Shown one piece after another: positions 1-7,676 of a stretch of DNA of 64,000 nucleotides. The notes beneath the pieces were generated by a model. It was not told the DNA's origin and ran no database searches. It saw only the letters and a program-made list of their open reading frames with translations. The translations under genes were made by a program, and so were the position numbers. This DNA is from Gp1-AA112 sp045808065 (GTDB lineage: Bacteria > Acidobacteriota > Terriglobia > Terriglobales > Acidobacteriaceae), in NCBI GenBank assembly GCA_045808065.1, contig JBJMGD010000030.1, positions 62,001-126,000 on the forward strand, in the 5' to 3' direction. Position 1 is the stretch's first letter. Each line of letters opens with the position of its first letter.

Positions 1-1208
1 AATGGAGCATCGATTCGATGACCAACGGCACGGTCGTAAGCTCCAAGACCGCGACCACCAGCTACCAGCATATTGCGAATATCGAAGCGAAAGACGATCT
101 TACCGTTATCTTTCACATGAAGGAGCCCGATTCAGGACTGCTATGGAACTTGTCTGACGGGGCTATGGGGATTGTTCCGTACGGAAGCGACAGCCGGTTC
201 AATCTTCATCCAGTCGGCAGCGGTCCGTTCAAATTCGTAAACAACGAACAGGACAATCAAGTTGTAATCGTTCGCAACGACGACTATTGGGCGGAGAAGC
301 CCAAAGTCCAGCGTGTGCGTTTTGCCGTTGTGCCGGACAGCACCACTCGCGCCTTGGAACTGCGGAAGGGCAGCGCTGATGTTGACATCAACTCTCTTAC
401 AGCCGACATGGTTACTTCACTTCGCGCCGATCCGGGACTGAGACTGGAACAAGCGCCGGGAACCCCTGTCCAGTATTTAGGCTTCAACCTGCGCGATCCC
501 GTTCTCAGCGACCTTCGCGTCCGACAGGCGATAGCGTATGCAATTGATACGCAACCCATGATCCAATACTTGTGGCGCGACACTGTGCGCCCCGCGACCA
601 GTGTCCTTCCCCCGCAGCATTGGGCGTACGACTCTAATCTGCACCCCTATCCGCACGATCCACAAAAGGCGCGAGAGCTTCTGATGCAAGCTGGATATTC
701 TGATCAGCCCGGCAAGCGGCTCCACCTGGTGATGAAAACCTCCACGCAGGAGACCAGCCGTATCATGGCGGTGGTTTTGCAACAGCAACTCCGGGATGTT
801 GGGGTGGACCTCGAGTTACGAACCTTTGAATTCGCAACTTTTTATTCCGATGTGGTGAAGGGCGCATTCCAGATCTACACATTACGCTGGGTCGGCGGAG
901 CCAATCAGGATCCGGAGATTTTCGAATACCTCTTTGACACCCAGAGCTTCGCTCCGCGCAGAGCCAACCGCAGCTATTACAGCAACCCGCAGGTCGATGC
1001 CTGGATCGAGCAAGGCCGCTCGGAACTCGACCAGTCCAAACGCAAGCAGATCTACGCGCGGGTACAGCAGCAGACCTTGCATGATTTACCCACACTGAAC
1101 CTCTGGTATTTCGACAATGTCATCGTGCACACCGCACGCATAAAGAACATTCATCCCGATCCCGCGGGGAACTATGATTTTCTGAGGGATGCTGAGATTG
1201 CGCAGTAG
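1..1208 (+). CDS. ABC transporter substrate-binding protein, family 5 (partial, 5' end outside window)
   Basis: The reading frame is open from base 3 with no start in the window, so the signal peptide and N-terminus lie upstream; the visible part is about 401 residues. It shows the solute-binding family 5 (dipeptide/oligopeptide/nickel) pattern: an HPVGSGPFKF segment followed by NDDYW, the RQAIAYAID helix, and a C-terminal stretch resembling the usual 'yNNPEVDaLi' region (YYSNPQVDAWIEQ). Such proteins sit in the periplasm or on the outer membrane face and hand peptides or similar small molecules to an ABC importer. No permease or ATPase gene follows, so the rest of the importer must lie upstream or elsewhere. 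The exact ligand cannot be read from the sequence. Confidence 0.9.
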   Translation, partial: WSIDSMTNGTVVSSKTATTSYQHIANIEAKDDLTVIFHMKEPDSGLLWNLSDGAMGIVPYGSDSRFNLHPVGSGPFKFVNNEQDNQVVIVRNDDYWAEKPKVQRVRFAVVPDSTTRALELRKGSADVDINSLTADMVTSLRADPGLRLEQAPGTPVQYLGFNLRDPVLSDLRVRQAIAYAIDTQPMIQYLWRDTVRPATSVLPPQHWAYDSNLHPYPHDPQKARELLMQAGYSDQPGKRLHLVMKTSTQETSRIMAVVLQQQLRDVGVDLELRTFEFATFYSDVVKGAFQIYTLRWVGGANQDPEIFEYLFDTQSFAPRRANRSYYSNPQVDAWIEQGRSELDQSKRKQIYARVQQQTLHDLPTLNLWYFDNVIVHTARIKNIHPDPAGNYDFLRDAEIAQ

Positions 1209-1223
1209 CATTTATCCTGACGA

Positions 1224-2018
1224 GTGCAAATTCTCTTTATTGGCGATGTCTTCGGCAGCCCGGGACGCAAGATTGTGCGCGAACATGTACACCATTTGGT
1301 TGAGACCAACAAAGTCGAGTTGCTGGTAGTTAATGTTGAGAACGCCGCAGGCGGTTTCGGAGTTACGCCTGCAATTTGCGACGAGTTCTTCGAACTTGGC
1401 GCCGACGTGCTCACCACAGGCAATCATGTGTGGGACAAGAAAGAGATTAACGACTATCTCGCATCAGGAATGAAGAACGGCAGCTCGGCGCGGCGCGTGC
1501 TGCGCCCTGCAAATTATCCGGCGACCGCCCCGGGCAGTGGGCATTATGAGGGCCTCACTCGCAGCGGAGTGCCATACGCGGTGATAAATCTGCAGGGCAG
1601 AGTCTTCATGGTTCACAACGATTGCCCATTTCGGACAGCCGATCGCCTTCTGGAACAGACCAAGGCCAAAGTGATCCTCGTGGACATGCATGCCGAGGCA
1701 ACTTCGGAAAAAGTAGCTATGGGCTGGTACCTTGACGGGCGCGTGACGGCAATGCTGGGCACGCATACACACATTCCCACGGCCGACACTCGCGTGCTGC
1801 CTAACGGCACTGCGTATCAAACCGACATAGGTATGAGTGGGCCCTATGACAGCGTGATCGGCGTCGAAAAGGAGCAAGTACTAGCGCGCTTTCTCACCAG
1901 CATGCCGAACCGCTTCGATGCCGCTCGCGGAGATGTTCGGCTGAACGGGGCGCTCATCGACTGCGATGCCGAAACGGGAAAATCTAATTCCATTCAGCGG
2001 ATAGCGCTGGGCCAGTGA
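1224..2018 (+). CDS. YmdB-family metallophosphoesterase (2',3'-cyclic-nucleotide phosphodiesterase-like)
   Basis: The 264-residue product starts at a GTG 15 bases after the preceding stop. It has the hallmarks of the YmdB/TIGR00282 calcineurin-like family: GDVFGSPGR at the N-terminus (first metal-binding Asp), NVENAAGGFG, TTGNHVWD, VDMHAEATSEK and LGTHTHIPTAD near residue 175, then TDIGMSGPYDSVIG. Family members hydrolyse phosphodiesters such as 2',3'-cyclic nucleotides with a two-metal centre and are cytosolic. Length is normal for the family. The short gap to the solute-binding gene suggests co-transcription, but no functional link is evident. The stop is two bases from the convergent deacetylase gene. 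Confidence 0.93.
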   Translation: MQILFIGDVFGSPGRKIVREHVHHLVETNKVELLVVNVENAAGGFGVTPAICDEFFELGADVLTTGNHVWDKKEINDYLASGMKNGSSARRVLRPANYPATAPGSGHYEGLTRSGVPYAVINLQGRVFMVHNDCPFRTADRLLEQTKAKVILVDMHAEATSEKVAMGWYLDGRVTAMLGTHTHIPTADTRVLPNGTAYQTDIGMSGPYDSVIGVEKEQVLARFLTSMPNRFDAARGDVRLNGALIDCDAETGKSNSIQRIALGQ

Positions 2019-2020
2019 GG

Positions 2021-2899
2021 TCAGAGTTCGCGGTAGTTGATGAGCTGGATGTTGCGCTTTCGGAATAGATTGAGCGTTGCGGGCGAAGTGAGCAATTCGA
2101 GCTCAACTGCGCGCGATTGCTTCAACTCGGTTGTGGCTTGGGAGAGATCGCGATCGTTGTATCCGGGATGAGTTACCAATTCCCACGTGCCATCCGGCAT
2201 CGCCTCCAGCAAGCGACTCAGCAAATTGCTGTCGAGCAATCCGGTAACCGCTATACCAATGGTTCCACTGGTCGTCGTAATTCCATGCCGCTGGACATTG
2301 GCAAGGAAGTGCGAGCGAAGTCCACGCAGGATTGTGACTTGGGCAGAGCGATTCCATGAGCGCAGGTTGAAACTCTTGTGTGTGGCGGCAACCGCCCATG
2401 CTGGCTCAAACGGATTGCGAATGGCGCGAATTCCATGCTCCCGCGTTGCCGTGAGCACTGCCCGCAAAATCACTGGGAGGATGTGCGAGTGCATATGACA
2501 GTCCACGTGCGAGAGGGAAAGGCCACGCGCCTGAAGTCGTTGAATCTGGGCGGCGGCTTCATCGTGAACTTCGCTCGAACGCACCTTTGCTGAAAGTGTG
2601 GCGATTGCGAGGTGAGCGATACCGGGACGGAACTGCGCGCCGGCTCCGTTTCGAGATCCAATCAGCGACCGCACGGCTTCGGGCTGCGACAGCGGTGACC
2701 CGTCGATGAGCACTACATGGCATCCAGTTCCGAGCGAGGGATTTTGCCCAGCAAGCGCGATGGCATCATCGACTGCGGCTTCGTTCGCCATTACAGTGGC
2801 GGAAGTGACGATACCTGCGCGATGAGCTTCTGCAATGGCGCGGTTCACGCCGCATGTCATGCCGAAATCGTCAGCATTGATGATTAGACGGCGGGCCAT
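2021..2899 (-). CDS. ChbG/HpnK-like (YdjC-fold) carbohydrate deacetylase
   Basis: The 292-residue protein carries the YdjC family signatures: INADDFGMT at residues 7-15 (metal-binding Asp pair), HVDCHMHSH in the middle (metal-binding His residues) and ELVTHPGYND near residue 240. Characterised relatives deacetylate diacetylchitobiose (ChbG) or an N-acetylglucosaminyl hopanoid (HpnK). No hopanoid or chitobiose genes are adjacent, so the substrate is open. No signal peptide is seen, so it is predicted cytosolic. Transcribed toward the YmdB-like gene, with only two bases between the two stops. Confidence 0.88.
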   Translation of the reverse strand: MARRLIINADDFGMTCGVNRAIAEAHRAGIVTSATVMANEAAVDDAIALAGQNPSLGTGCHVVLIDGSPLSQPEAVRSLIGSRNGAGAQFRPGIAHLAIATLSAKVRSSEVHDEAAAQIQRLQARGLSLSHVDCHMHSHILPVILRAVLTATREHGIRAIRNPFEPAWAVAATHKSFNLRSWNRSAQVTILRGLRSHFLANVQRHGITTTSGTIGIAVTGLLDSNLLSRLLEAMPDGTWELVTHPGYNDRDLSQATTELKQSRAVELELLTSPATLNLFRKRNIQLINYREL

Positions 2900-2929
2900 T
2901 GGAGCTCAGTTTAGCAGCGCGGACAGCAA

Positions 2930-3168
2930 AAATCGGGAGATTGGGCGATCGGGTGAAGTGAAAAGCAAGAGCGAAACGCGAGTGGATCACACGGATTAAA
3001 CGCGGGTTTCTGGATGCAAGTTCAGTCGCGCTAGCCGGTTAAGGCTTACCAGATTCCCGATCCGGGCAAATTGCATATTCGAAGAGTGTGTGCGATCCGT
3101 GGCGGGGGTTGGTGTTGCTCCTGTTTTTCACTTGATCCGATCACCGGATGACCCGATCACGCGATTCC
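2930..3168. repeat. Composite inverted-repeat element, CCCGATCA family
   Basis: This lies in the 324-base space between the deacetylase and a receiver gene. A left arm at 2930-2960 (AATCGGG... GATCGGGTGAAGTGAA) and a right arm at 3127-3168 (TTCACTTGATCCGATCACC...CGATTCCC) are imperfect inverted copies. Between them, 2976-3003 has the 'GATCAC ACGGATTAAACGCG' type sequence also seen in similar elements near 28.1-28.2 kb and 38.5 kb. The right-arm end, ATCACnCGATTC, is shared with the other copies. Nothing in it looks coding. Confidence 0.6.
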
Positions 3169-3178
3169 CAAACGGCTA

Positions 3179-3200
3179 GGCCTCCGCCGAAGCAGAGGCC
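3179..3200 (-). terminator. UUCG-tetraloop hairpin after receiver gene
   Basis: Read on the minus strand, this is a 9-pair stem (one G-U pair) closed by a TTCG tetraloop, GGCCTCTGC / GGCGGAGGCC with inner C(TTCG)G. It lies about 24 bases past the stop of the receiver gene at 3224. Only a short weak T tract (CCGTTTG) follows, so it could be a terminator or an mRNA 3'-end stabiliser. Confidence 0.5.
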
Positions 3201-3223
3201 GTCGTGGGGACGGTTAATGTCAG

Positions 3224-3622
3224 TTAGGAATTTGCGACCCCGACGGGCTCATCGGTTTTCACAGCCGCACCTGCATCACCGAGATAGAACTTAATCTTGT
3301 CGATAAGCGCGGGGAAGAGGTCTTCTTTCTGCAAACAAGCGGAAACGTCCTTCCCGCCGTCCACAGGCCCATAGCCGGTGACAATAATCACAGGGGTGCT
3401 TGGACTCTTTTCACGGACCTTATGGGCGAGCTCGACTCCGTTCATGCCTTCCATGCGGAAATCGGTGACGAGAATATCGAAATCCTGCTGGTCGAATTTC
3501 TCTAGGGCTTCTTTGGCGCTGTAGGCGCTAACCGCCTTATAGCCTTGCATCTCCAGGATCTCGCAGCTTAGGCGTGCCAACACTTCGTGGTCATCGACAA
3601 ACAGGATGGCTTTCATGCCCAT
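3224..3622 (-). CDS. Single-domain response regulator (receiver only)
   Basis: A 132-residue CheY-like receiver with no output domain. Acidic pocket D10-D11, phospho-acceptor D54 (LVTDFRM) and T82 (IVTGYG) are in place. The usual Lys-Pro pair is replaced by Q98-K99-E100, so Lys is kept but Pro is lost. The chosen start has an AAGGTG ribosome-binding site a few bases upstream of ATGGGC. No histidine kinase is adjacent. Such proteins act as phospho-relay intermediates or bind partner proteins; the partner cannot be told here. Confidence 0.88.
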   Translation of the reverse strand: MGMKAILFVDDHEVLARLSCEILEMQGYKAVSAYSAKEALEKFDQQDFDILVTDFRMEGMNGVELAHKVREKSPSTPVIIVTGYGPVDGGKDVSACLQKEDLFPALIDKIKFYLGDAGAAVKTDEPVGVANS

Positions 3623-3847
3623 TGCACCTTCTTCCCAGAATTTCCTTGCTTTAAGAGCCGACGATTAGATGAAACTGAACCAATGCGAGCACCCGGAGGG
3701 CAGAAAAAGAAATGGATACTCCGACTTCCACCGGATTGGTTGCTTAACCTGAGCAGAAGGATGCCTCGATTCATCAAATCGAGCACCAATTGCCCGACCG
3801 ATACGCCTGTGCTACCGTCAGTGGTGTCTCCCATTGCCAAGTGTGTA

Positions 3848-3924
3848 GGGCGGTTAGCTCAGCTGGTTAGAGCGCCTGCCTTACAAGCAGGAGGTCGCAG
3901 GTTCGAGTCCTGCACTGCCCACCA
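3848..3924 (+). tRNA. tRNA-Val (anticodon TAC)
   Basis: A full cloverleaf is readable: acceptor GGGCGGT (3848-3854) pairs with ACTGCCC (3914-3920) with one G-T pair, D stem GCTC/GAGC, anticodon stem CCTGC/GCAGG with loop CTTACAA, T stem GCAGG/CCTGC with loop TTCGAGT. The anticodon TAC is at 3882-3884. Discriminator A is at 3921 and CCA is encoded at 3922-3924. Confidence 0.97.
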
Positions 3925-3938
3925 TACGCTCTTGGCTG

Positions 3939-4081
3939 CTATTGCGCCAAAGAGATGATCTCCTCATATTCGTAGACGTGAGTTCCTGACGTTCCAAGCG
4001 AAGCAGCATTCGCCATCGCTTTGCCCACGGTCTCAGCTGTGATGGGACGGTATTTCCGCAGACCGCCCACCATTGCAAAAC
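3939..4081 (-). pseudogene. Detached C-terminal part of HTATIP2-like oxidoreductase (frameshifted)
   Basis: In the frame next to that of the upstream gene this stretch reads ...SFAMVGGLRKYRPI... followed by AMANAA...GTHVYEYEEI and a TAG at 3939-3941. This matches the expected C-terminus of HTATIP2-like NAD(P)-binding proteins (a KYRPI segment, then a VY-Y-EI ending). It has no start of its own and directly continues the gene at 4082-4588, so it is treated as the severed tail of that gene. Confidence 0.75.
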
Positions 4082-4588
4082 TCAAGGCTTCGTCAGTGCC
4101 ATTCCAATGCGTTCACCGGGACGGTTCTCGCTGCGCATTCCCAACAGGAAACTCGGCCGGAAAATGTGCAGGCTGGCAAAAGGTTGTTGGCGCAGCGCCT
4201 CTTCGACTTCTCCCTTGGTTCGCAGGTAGAAATTTCCGGATTTGGAATTTGCGCCAACCGAGGATACGACGACGAATTGTTGCGCCCCGGAGCTAAGCGC
4301 ATATTCTGCGAGTCGAAGCGGGTATTCCAAATCCACCCGGCGAAACTCGGATTGAGATCCAGCCTTCCTAATCGTGGTTCCGAGTGCGCAGAAAACGTCG
4401 TCGGTATGCGGCAAATTCGCGAGGTTATCAAAATCGACAGTTTGTTCGTGCAGCTTCGGATGAGAGACTCCAGTCGGCCGACGCACCAAAGCTGTGACGC
4501 TTGCGTACTCTGGCGAGGAGAGAAGGAACTGGAGACAATGCGAGCCAACCAGGCCAGTGCTACCGGCGACAACAGCCAATTTGGGCAT
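4082..4588 (-). CDS. NAD(P)-binding HTATIP2-like oxidoreductase, truncated by an apparent one-base frameshift
   Basis: The start is placed at 4588 (MPKLAVVAGSTGLVG), where the Rossmann glycine motif GSTGLVG begins; upstream codons do not look conserved. The product has LVRR, CALGTTIRKAGS, VSSVGAN and YLRTKGEVE motifs typical of atypical short-chain dehydrogenases of the HTATIP2/NmrA-like group. The frame stops at 4082-4084 after ...MALTKP, short of the family length (about 215). Adding one T in the AAGCCTTGAG run would join it to LSFAMVGGLRKYRPI downstream and give about 216 residues. So either the gene is newly broken or the sequence has a single-base error. It lies next to tRNA-Val. Confidence 0.85.
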   Translation of the reverse strand: MPKLAVVAGSTGLVGSHCLQFLLSSPEYASVTALVRRPTGVSHPKLHEQTVDFDNLANLPHTDDVFCALGTTIRKAGSQSEFRRVDLEYPLRLAEYALSSGAQQFVVVSSVGANSKSGNFYLRTKGEVEEALRQQPFASLHIFRPSFLLGMRSENRPGERIGMALTKP

Positions 4589-4648
4589 TCTGTGTGCATC
4601 TCCCGTGCGGTTTCTTCGTAACTTACGGGCTGGCAACCGGCCGAGATT

Positions 4649-4661
4649 ACGTTAGTAACGT
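4649..4661. promoter_or_regulatory. Candidate operator upstream of desaturase
   Basis: ACGTTA-G-TAACGT is a symmetric 13-base site about 88 bases upstream of the desaturase start. Close downstream, TATTACA occurs twice (4672-4678 and 4683-4689), 11 bases apart, one helical turn. A regulator-binding region for fatty-acid desaturation is plausible, but no consensus is recognised. Confidence 0.3.
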
Positions 4662-4748
4662 CGCTGACCGGTATTACAGAACTATTACACAGACCTTGAC
4701 GTGTGGTTGTTATGGTGGAAGTTGTCGTAATAGTGACGGACGGAGACT

Positions 4749-5669
4749 ATGAGCGCAATCATCACCCCGGACAATCTGACTAAGACTGCAGTCACACAGG
4801 TGTACACGGCCAAGCGGGGCAAGATCAATTGGTATACCGCCTTCGTGATGGCAGTTTTTCACGTCGGCGCGATTGCCGCGTTATTCATGTTCAGTTGGAA
4901 GGCGCTGCTGATCACAGCTGTCCTCTGGTATTTTTCGCTCAGCTGCGGAATCGGCATGGGTTACCACCGGCTGCTGACGCATCGCGGCTACAAAGTTCCA
5001 AAATGGCTCGAATACTTCCTCACAGCTTGCGCGACCCTAGCGCTTGAGGGAGGTCCGATTTTTTGGGTAGGCACGCACCGCATTCATCATCAGACGAGCG
5101 ATCGCGAAGGTGATCCGCACAGTCCGCGCGATGGCGGATGGTGGGCCCACATGGGATGGATCATCAGCGGCGAAGTCCTGCACCACGGCAATCCTGAACT
5201 GGAGCGCTACACTCCAGATCTTCGTCGCGACAGATTTCACGTATGGCTTACCAAATGGCACTGGGTTCCCCTGACGACACTCGGAGTCGTTCTGCTTCTG
5301 GTTGGCGGCTTACCGTTCGTGATGTGGGGCATTTTCTTCCGCGTAACCGTCGGTCTGCACGCAACCTGGCTGGTAAATTCCGCGACCCACATGTGGGGCA
5401 GCCGGCGCTTTGTGACCAAAGACGATTCCACCAACAACTGGTGGGTCGCAATGGTGACCTTCGGCGAAGGATGGCATAACAACCACCACGCGCATCCCGT
5501 TTCGGCACGGCACGGACTTACCTGGTACGAGATCGATTTGAACTACATCGGCATCTGCGTGCTCAAGCTGGTTGGGTTGGCAAAAGACGTCAAGGTTGTG
5601 GATATGCCAAAGAAGTTGCGTGAGCAGGAAGAGAAGCTCGCGGGGAAACCAGAGTTAGTTTCGGCTTAG
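4749..5669 (+). CDS. Membrane fatty acid (acyl-CoA/acyl-lipid delta-9-type) desaturase
   Basis: The 306-residue protein has the three histidine clusters of membrane di-iron desaturases: HRLLTH (H73, H78), HRIHH (H110-H114) and HNNHH (H243-H247). Hydrophobic segments lie near residues 30-65, 85-105 and 175-215, so the metal centre faces the cytosol. Such enzymes insert a cis double bond into stearoyl/palmitoyl chains using O2 and an electron donor, adjusting membrane fluidity. No redox partner gene is adjacent. The gene stands alone, with a possible operator upstream (4649-4689) and a strong terminator downstream (5698-5731). Confidence 0.93.
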   Translation: MSAIITPDNLTKTAVTQVYTAKRGKINWYTAFVMAVFHVGAIAALFMFSWKALLITAVLWYFSLSCGIGMGYHRLLTHRGYKVPKWLEYFLTACATLALEGGPIFWVGTHRIHHQTSDREGDPHSPRDGGWWAHMGWIISGEVLHHGNPELERYTPDLRRDRFHVWLTKWHWVPLTTLGVVLLLVGGLPFVMWGIFFRVTVGLHATWLVNSATHMWGSRRFVTKDDSTNNWWVAMVTFGEGWHNNHHAHPVSARHGLTWYEIDLNYIGICVLKLVGLAKDVKVVDMPKKLREQEEKLAGKPELVSA

Positions 5670-5697
5670 TTTCCCTCCCCGGAACAGTGATGTTGGT

Positions 5698-5731
5698 AAT
5701 GGCATCCGCATAGCGGATGCCATTTGTTTCT
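5698..5731 (+). terminator. Rho-independent terminator of desaturase
   Basis: A perfect 12-pair stem, AATGGCATCCGC (5698-5709) with GCGGATGCCATT (5713-5724), has a three-base loop and is followed by TGTTTCTGT. It lies 29 bases after the desaturase stop. Confidence 0.85.
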
Positions 5732-5907
5732 GTCCGCGCTGCAAGATCCTTTCGGCCCCAGCTTGAATTTCGTGGCACAGCCGCCCTTGTCTACGTGTTT
5801 GATTTCCAGCAACACAGGCTAGGGGCTGTGCGACGGCTGCCGCTTCGACCATCCTCGTGGCCATGCTGCGCTACACTCAGGAATTCAGGCCCGCGAGACA
5901 GTCGATC

Positions 5908-6801
5908 ATGAGGATTACAAGCCGGCGCAAAGCAATTGCATTCTTCATCACCCTGAGCTCCTGTGTGATGGCCGCTGCCATCACCCTTAACGTCAGCTGG
6001 ATCGTCATCAATTGGCGCGAGTTGGGCACGCTCGTTCTCGGAGTAATTTTCTTTGGGATCGTCATCGCCGGTCTGGTGCTGAATACAATCTTCCTGGTTC
6101 GGGAAATCCGCCGCAATGAGCAGCAGGACAGTTTCCTGCACGCAGTCACGCATGAATTGAAAACTCCGCTCACTTCGATTCGTCTGTATTTGCAAACCCT
6201 CCAGAGCCGCAGTGTGGATGAGAAGCAGAGGGACGAGTTTTATCGGGTCATGCTGGCCGATTCAGACCGGCTCGTGTCGACCGTCGATAAAGTCCTGCAT
6301 GCCGCGGAGCTGCGACACAGCGAAAACAAATTCGAAGACGTTGTAGATATGGAAGAGCTGGTTCGTGAGTGCTTGGAACAAGCGCGCATGCATCATCATC
6401 TTTCCCCCGAATCGCTGCGATTGTTAGTGGAGACGAGCGCTGGGGCAGCTAACGTGATTGCCAATAAAGAGGAATTGCGATCTGCGCTGTCCAATGTCCT
6501 CGACAATGCCATCAAGTACTCGGGTGAAAAGGTCAACGTCGAAGTTGAGCTCTCCGCGGGAGACAAGATCTCCGTTCGCGTCCGAGATAAGGGCATCGGT
6601 ATTCCCCGCGCGGAGCTCAAGCGGGTTTTCAAGCGCTTCTATCGGGTGAGCGACCGCGAGGTGGCGCGCGTGAAGGGAAGCGGCCTGGGCCTCTTCATTG
6701 TGCGCAGCATCGCCAAAAAGTACGGTGGAAAGGCTTTCGCTGAGAGCGAAGGTCCAGGTCGTGGAGCCACCATCACCATTCAATTCCCGCGCGCCGTATG
6801 A
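5908..6801 (+). CDS. Sensor histidine kinase (two-component system)
   Basis: The start is placed at 5908 (MRITSRRKA), just before the first membrane helix; the 17 upstream in-frame codons look like leader. The 297-residue protein has membrane segments at about residues 10-30 and 42-64 with almost no periplasmic loop, then a HisKA domain with H82 in HELKTPLTS, and a HATPase domain with N-box (NVLDNAIKYS), G1 (DKGIGIP), and G2 (GSGLGLFIV). The near absence of a sensing loop suggests it reads a signal in the membrane or through a partner. It overlaps the response-regulator start by four bases (ATGA), so the pair is translationally coupled. Confidence 0.93.
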   Translation: MRITSRRKAIAFFITLSSCVMAAAITLNVSWIVINWRELGTLVLGVIFFGIVIAGLVLNTIFLVREIRRNEQQDSFLHAVTHELKTPLTSIRLYLQTLQSRSVDEKQRDEFYRVMLADSDRLVSTVDKVLHAAELRHSENKFEDVVDMEELVRECLEQARMHHHLSPESLRLLVETSAGAANVIANKEELRSALSNVLDNAIKYSGEKVNVEVELSAGDKISVRVRDKGIGIPRAELKRVFKRFYRVSDREVARVKGSGLGLFIVRSIAKKYGGKAFAESEGPGRGATITIQFPRAV

Positions 6802-7535
6802 ACCGAGTCCTGATCGTTGAAGACGAAGAGCATCTTGCGCGCGGTCTCAAGTTCAACCTTGAGGCTGAGGGCTTGGACGCTGCGGTAGTTGGCGATGGCG
6901 AGAGCGCATTGGAACTACTCCTTCCTGCGAATAACGGCATTGATGCGGTGGTGCTCGATGTGATGCTCCCCGGCATCACGGGATTCGATGTTGTAAGTCG
7001 GCTGCGCAGCGCGAAGCAGTATGTTCCGGTTCTCATTCTCACGGCACGGAGTAGGCCAGAGGACGTGCTACGCGGTTTCGAGGCCGGCGTGGACGATTAT
7101 CTGCCAAAGCCGTTTGAATTGCCCATTTTGGTCGCACGCCTGCGTGGGTTATTGCGGCGCAAGCAGTGGGCGAGTGTCGGTCGAGCAGAGACGCTTCCGG
7201 AAAACACGCTCAATTCAGAGGAGTCTGACAGCTTTGCCTTTGACGGAAAAACTCTCGACTTCGCCACCTTGGAGTTGCGGCTGAAAAATGATGTCATACA
7301 GCTCACCGTAATGGAAGCCGAGCTCTTGCGGCATCTGATCCGCAACGAAGGCAAAGTCGTCTCGCGGAAGTCAATTCTCGAGGATGTTTGGGGACTGCGA
7401 GAAGATACCGACACCCGAGCAATAGACAATTTCATCGTTCGCCTGCGGCGCTACATAGAAGACGCCCCATCGAAACCGAAGCACCTGCTGACCGTGCGGG
7501 GAGTTGGCTACAAGTTCCTATCGAATCCGGGGTGA
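6798..7535 (+). CDS. OmpR/PhoB-family response regulator
   Basis: The 245-residue protein has an N-terminal receiver (E8-D9 pocket, phospho-acceptor D54 in VLDVMLP, KPF near residue 103) and a C-terminal winged-helix DNA-binding domain (ELLRHLIRNEGKVVSR, then RRYIEDAPSKPKHLLTVRG and GYKF). The four-base overlap with the kinase gene marks it as that kinase's partner. It should act as a transcription factor; targets are not visible. A 32-base perfect palindrome follows 9 bases after the stop and may terminate the operon. Confidence 0.95.
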   Translation: MNRVLIVEDEEHLARGLKFNLEAEGLDAAVVGDGESALELLLPANNGIDAVVLDVMLPGITGFDVVSRLRSAKQYVPVLILTARSRPEDVLRGFEAGVDDYLPKPFELPILVARLRGLLRRKQWASVGRAETLPENTLNSEESDSFAFDGKTLDFATLELRLKNDVIQLTVMEAELLRHLIRNEGKVVSRKSILEDVWGLREDTDTRAIDNFIVRLRRYIEDAPSKPKHLLTVRGVGYKFLSNPG

Positions 7536-7544
7536 GCAATGCTG

Positions 7545-7576
7545 CGGCAGAGACGCAGCATGCTGCGTCTCTGCCG
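7545..7576. repeat. 32-base perfect palindrome, GACGCAGCATGCTGCGTC family
   Basis: Arms CGGCAGAGACGCAGCA and TGCTGCGTCTCTGCCG are exact reverse complements with no loop. It follows the stop of the OmpR-type regulator by 9 bases but has no T tract. Degenerate copies occur at 7622-7650 and 9993-10022, sharing (A)GACGCAGCAT and CTCTnCC, so this is a dispersed palindrome family rather than only a local terminator. Confidence 0.8.
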
Positions 7577-7621
7577 AGGAATCAATGCTTCCGCATGCGC
7601 TACCAGTCTGGGCTCATCACC

Positions 7622-7650
7622 GGAGACGCAGCATCCTGCCTCTCTACCAG
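7622..7650. repeat. Degenerate copy of the GACGCAGCA palindrome
   Basis: GGAGACGCAGCATCCTGCCTCTCTACC resembles the perfect palindrome at 7545-7576 but with mismatches in the right arm. It lies in the 141-base space between the response regulator and the convergent M28 peptidase. Confidence 0.55.
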
Positions 7651-7676
7651 CGATCTATGATTCGTCATACCCGTCG

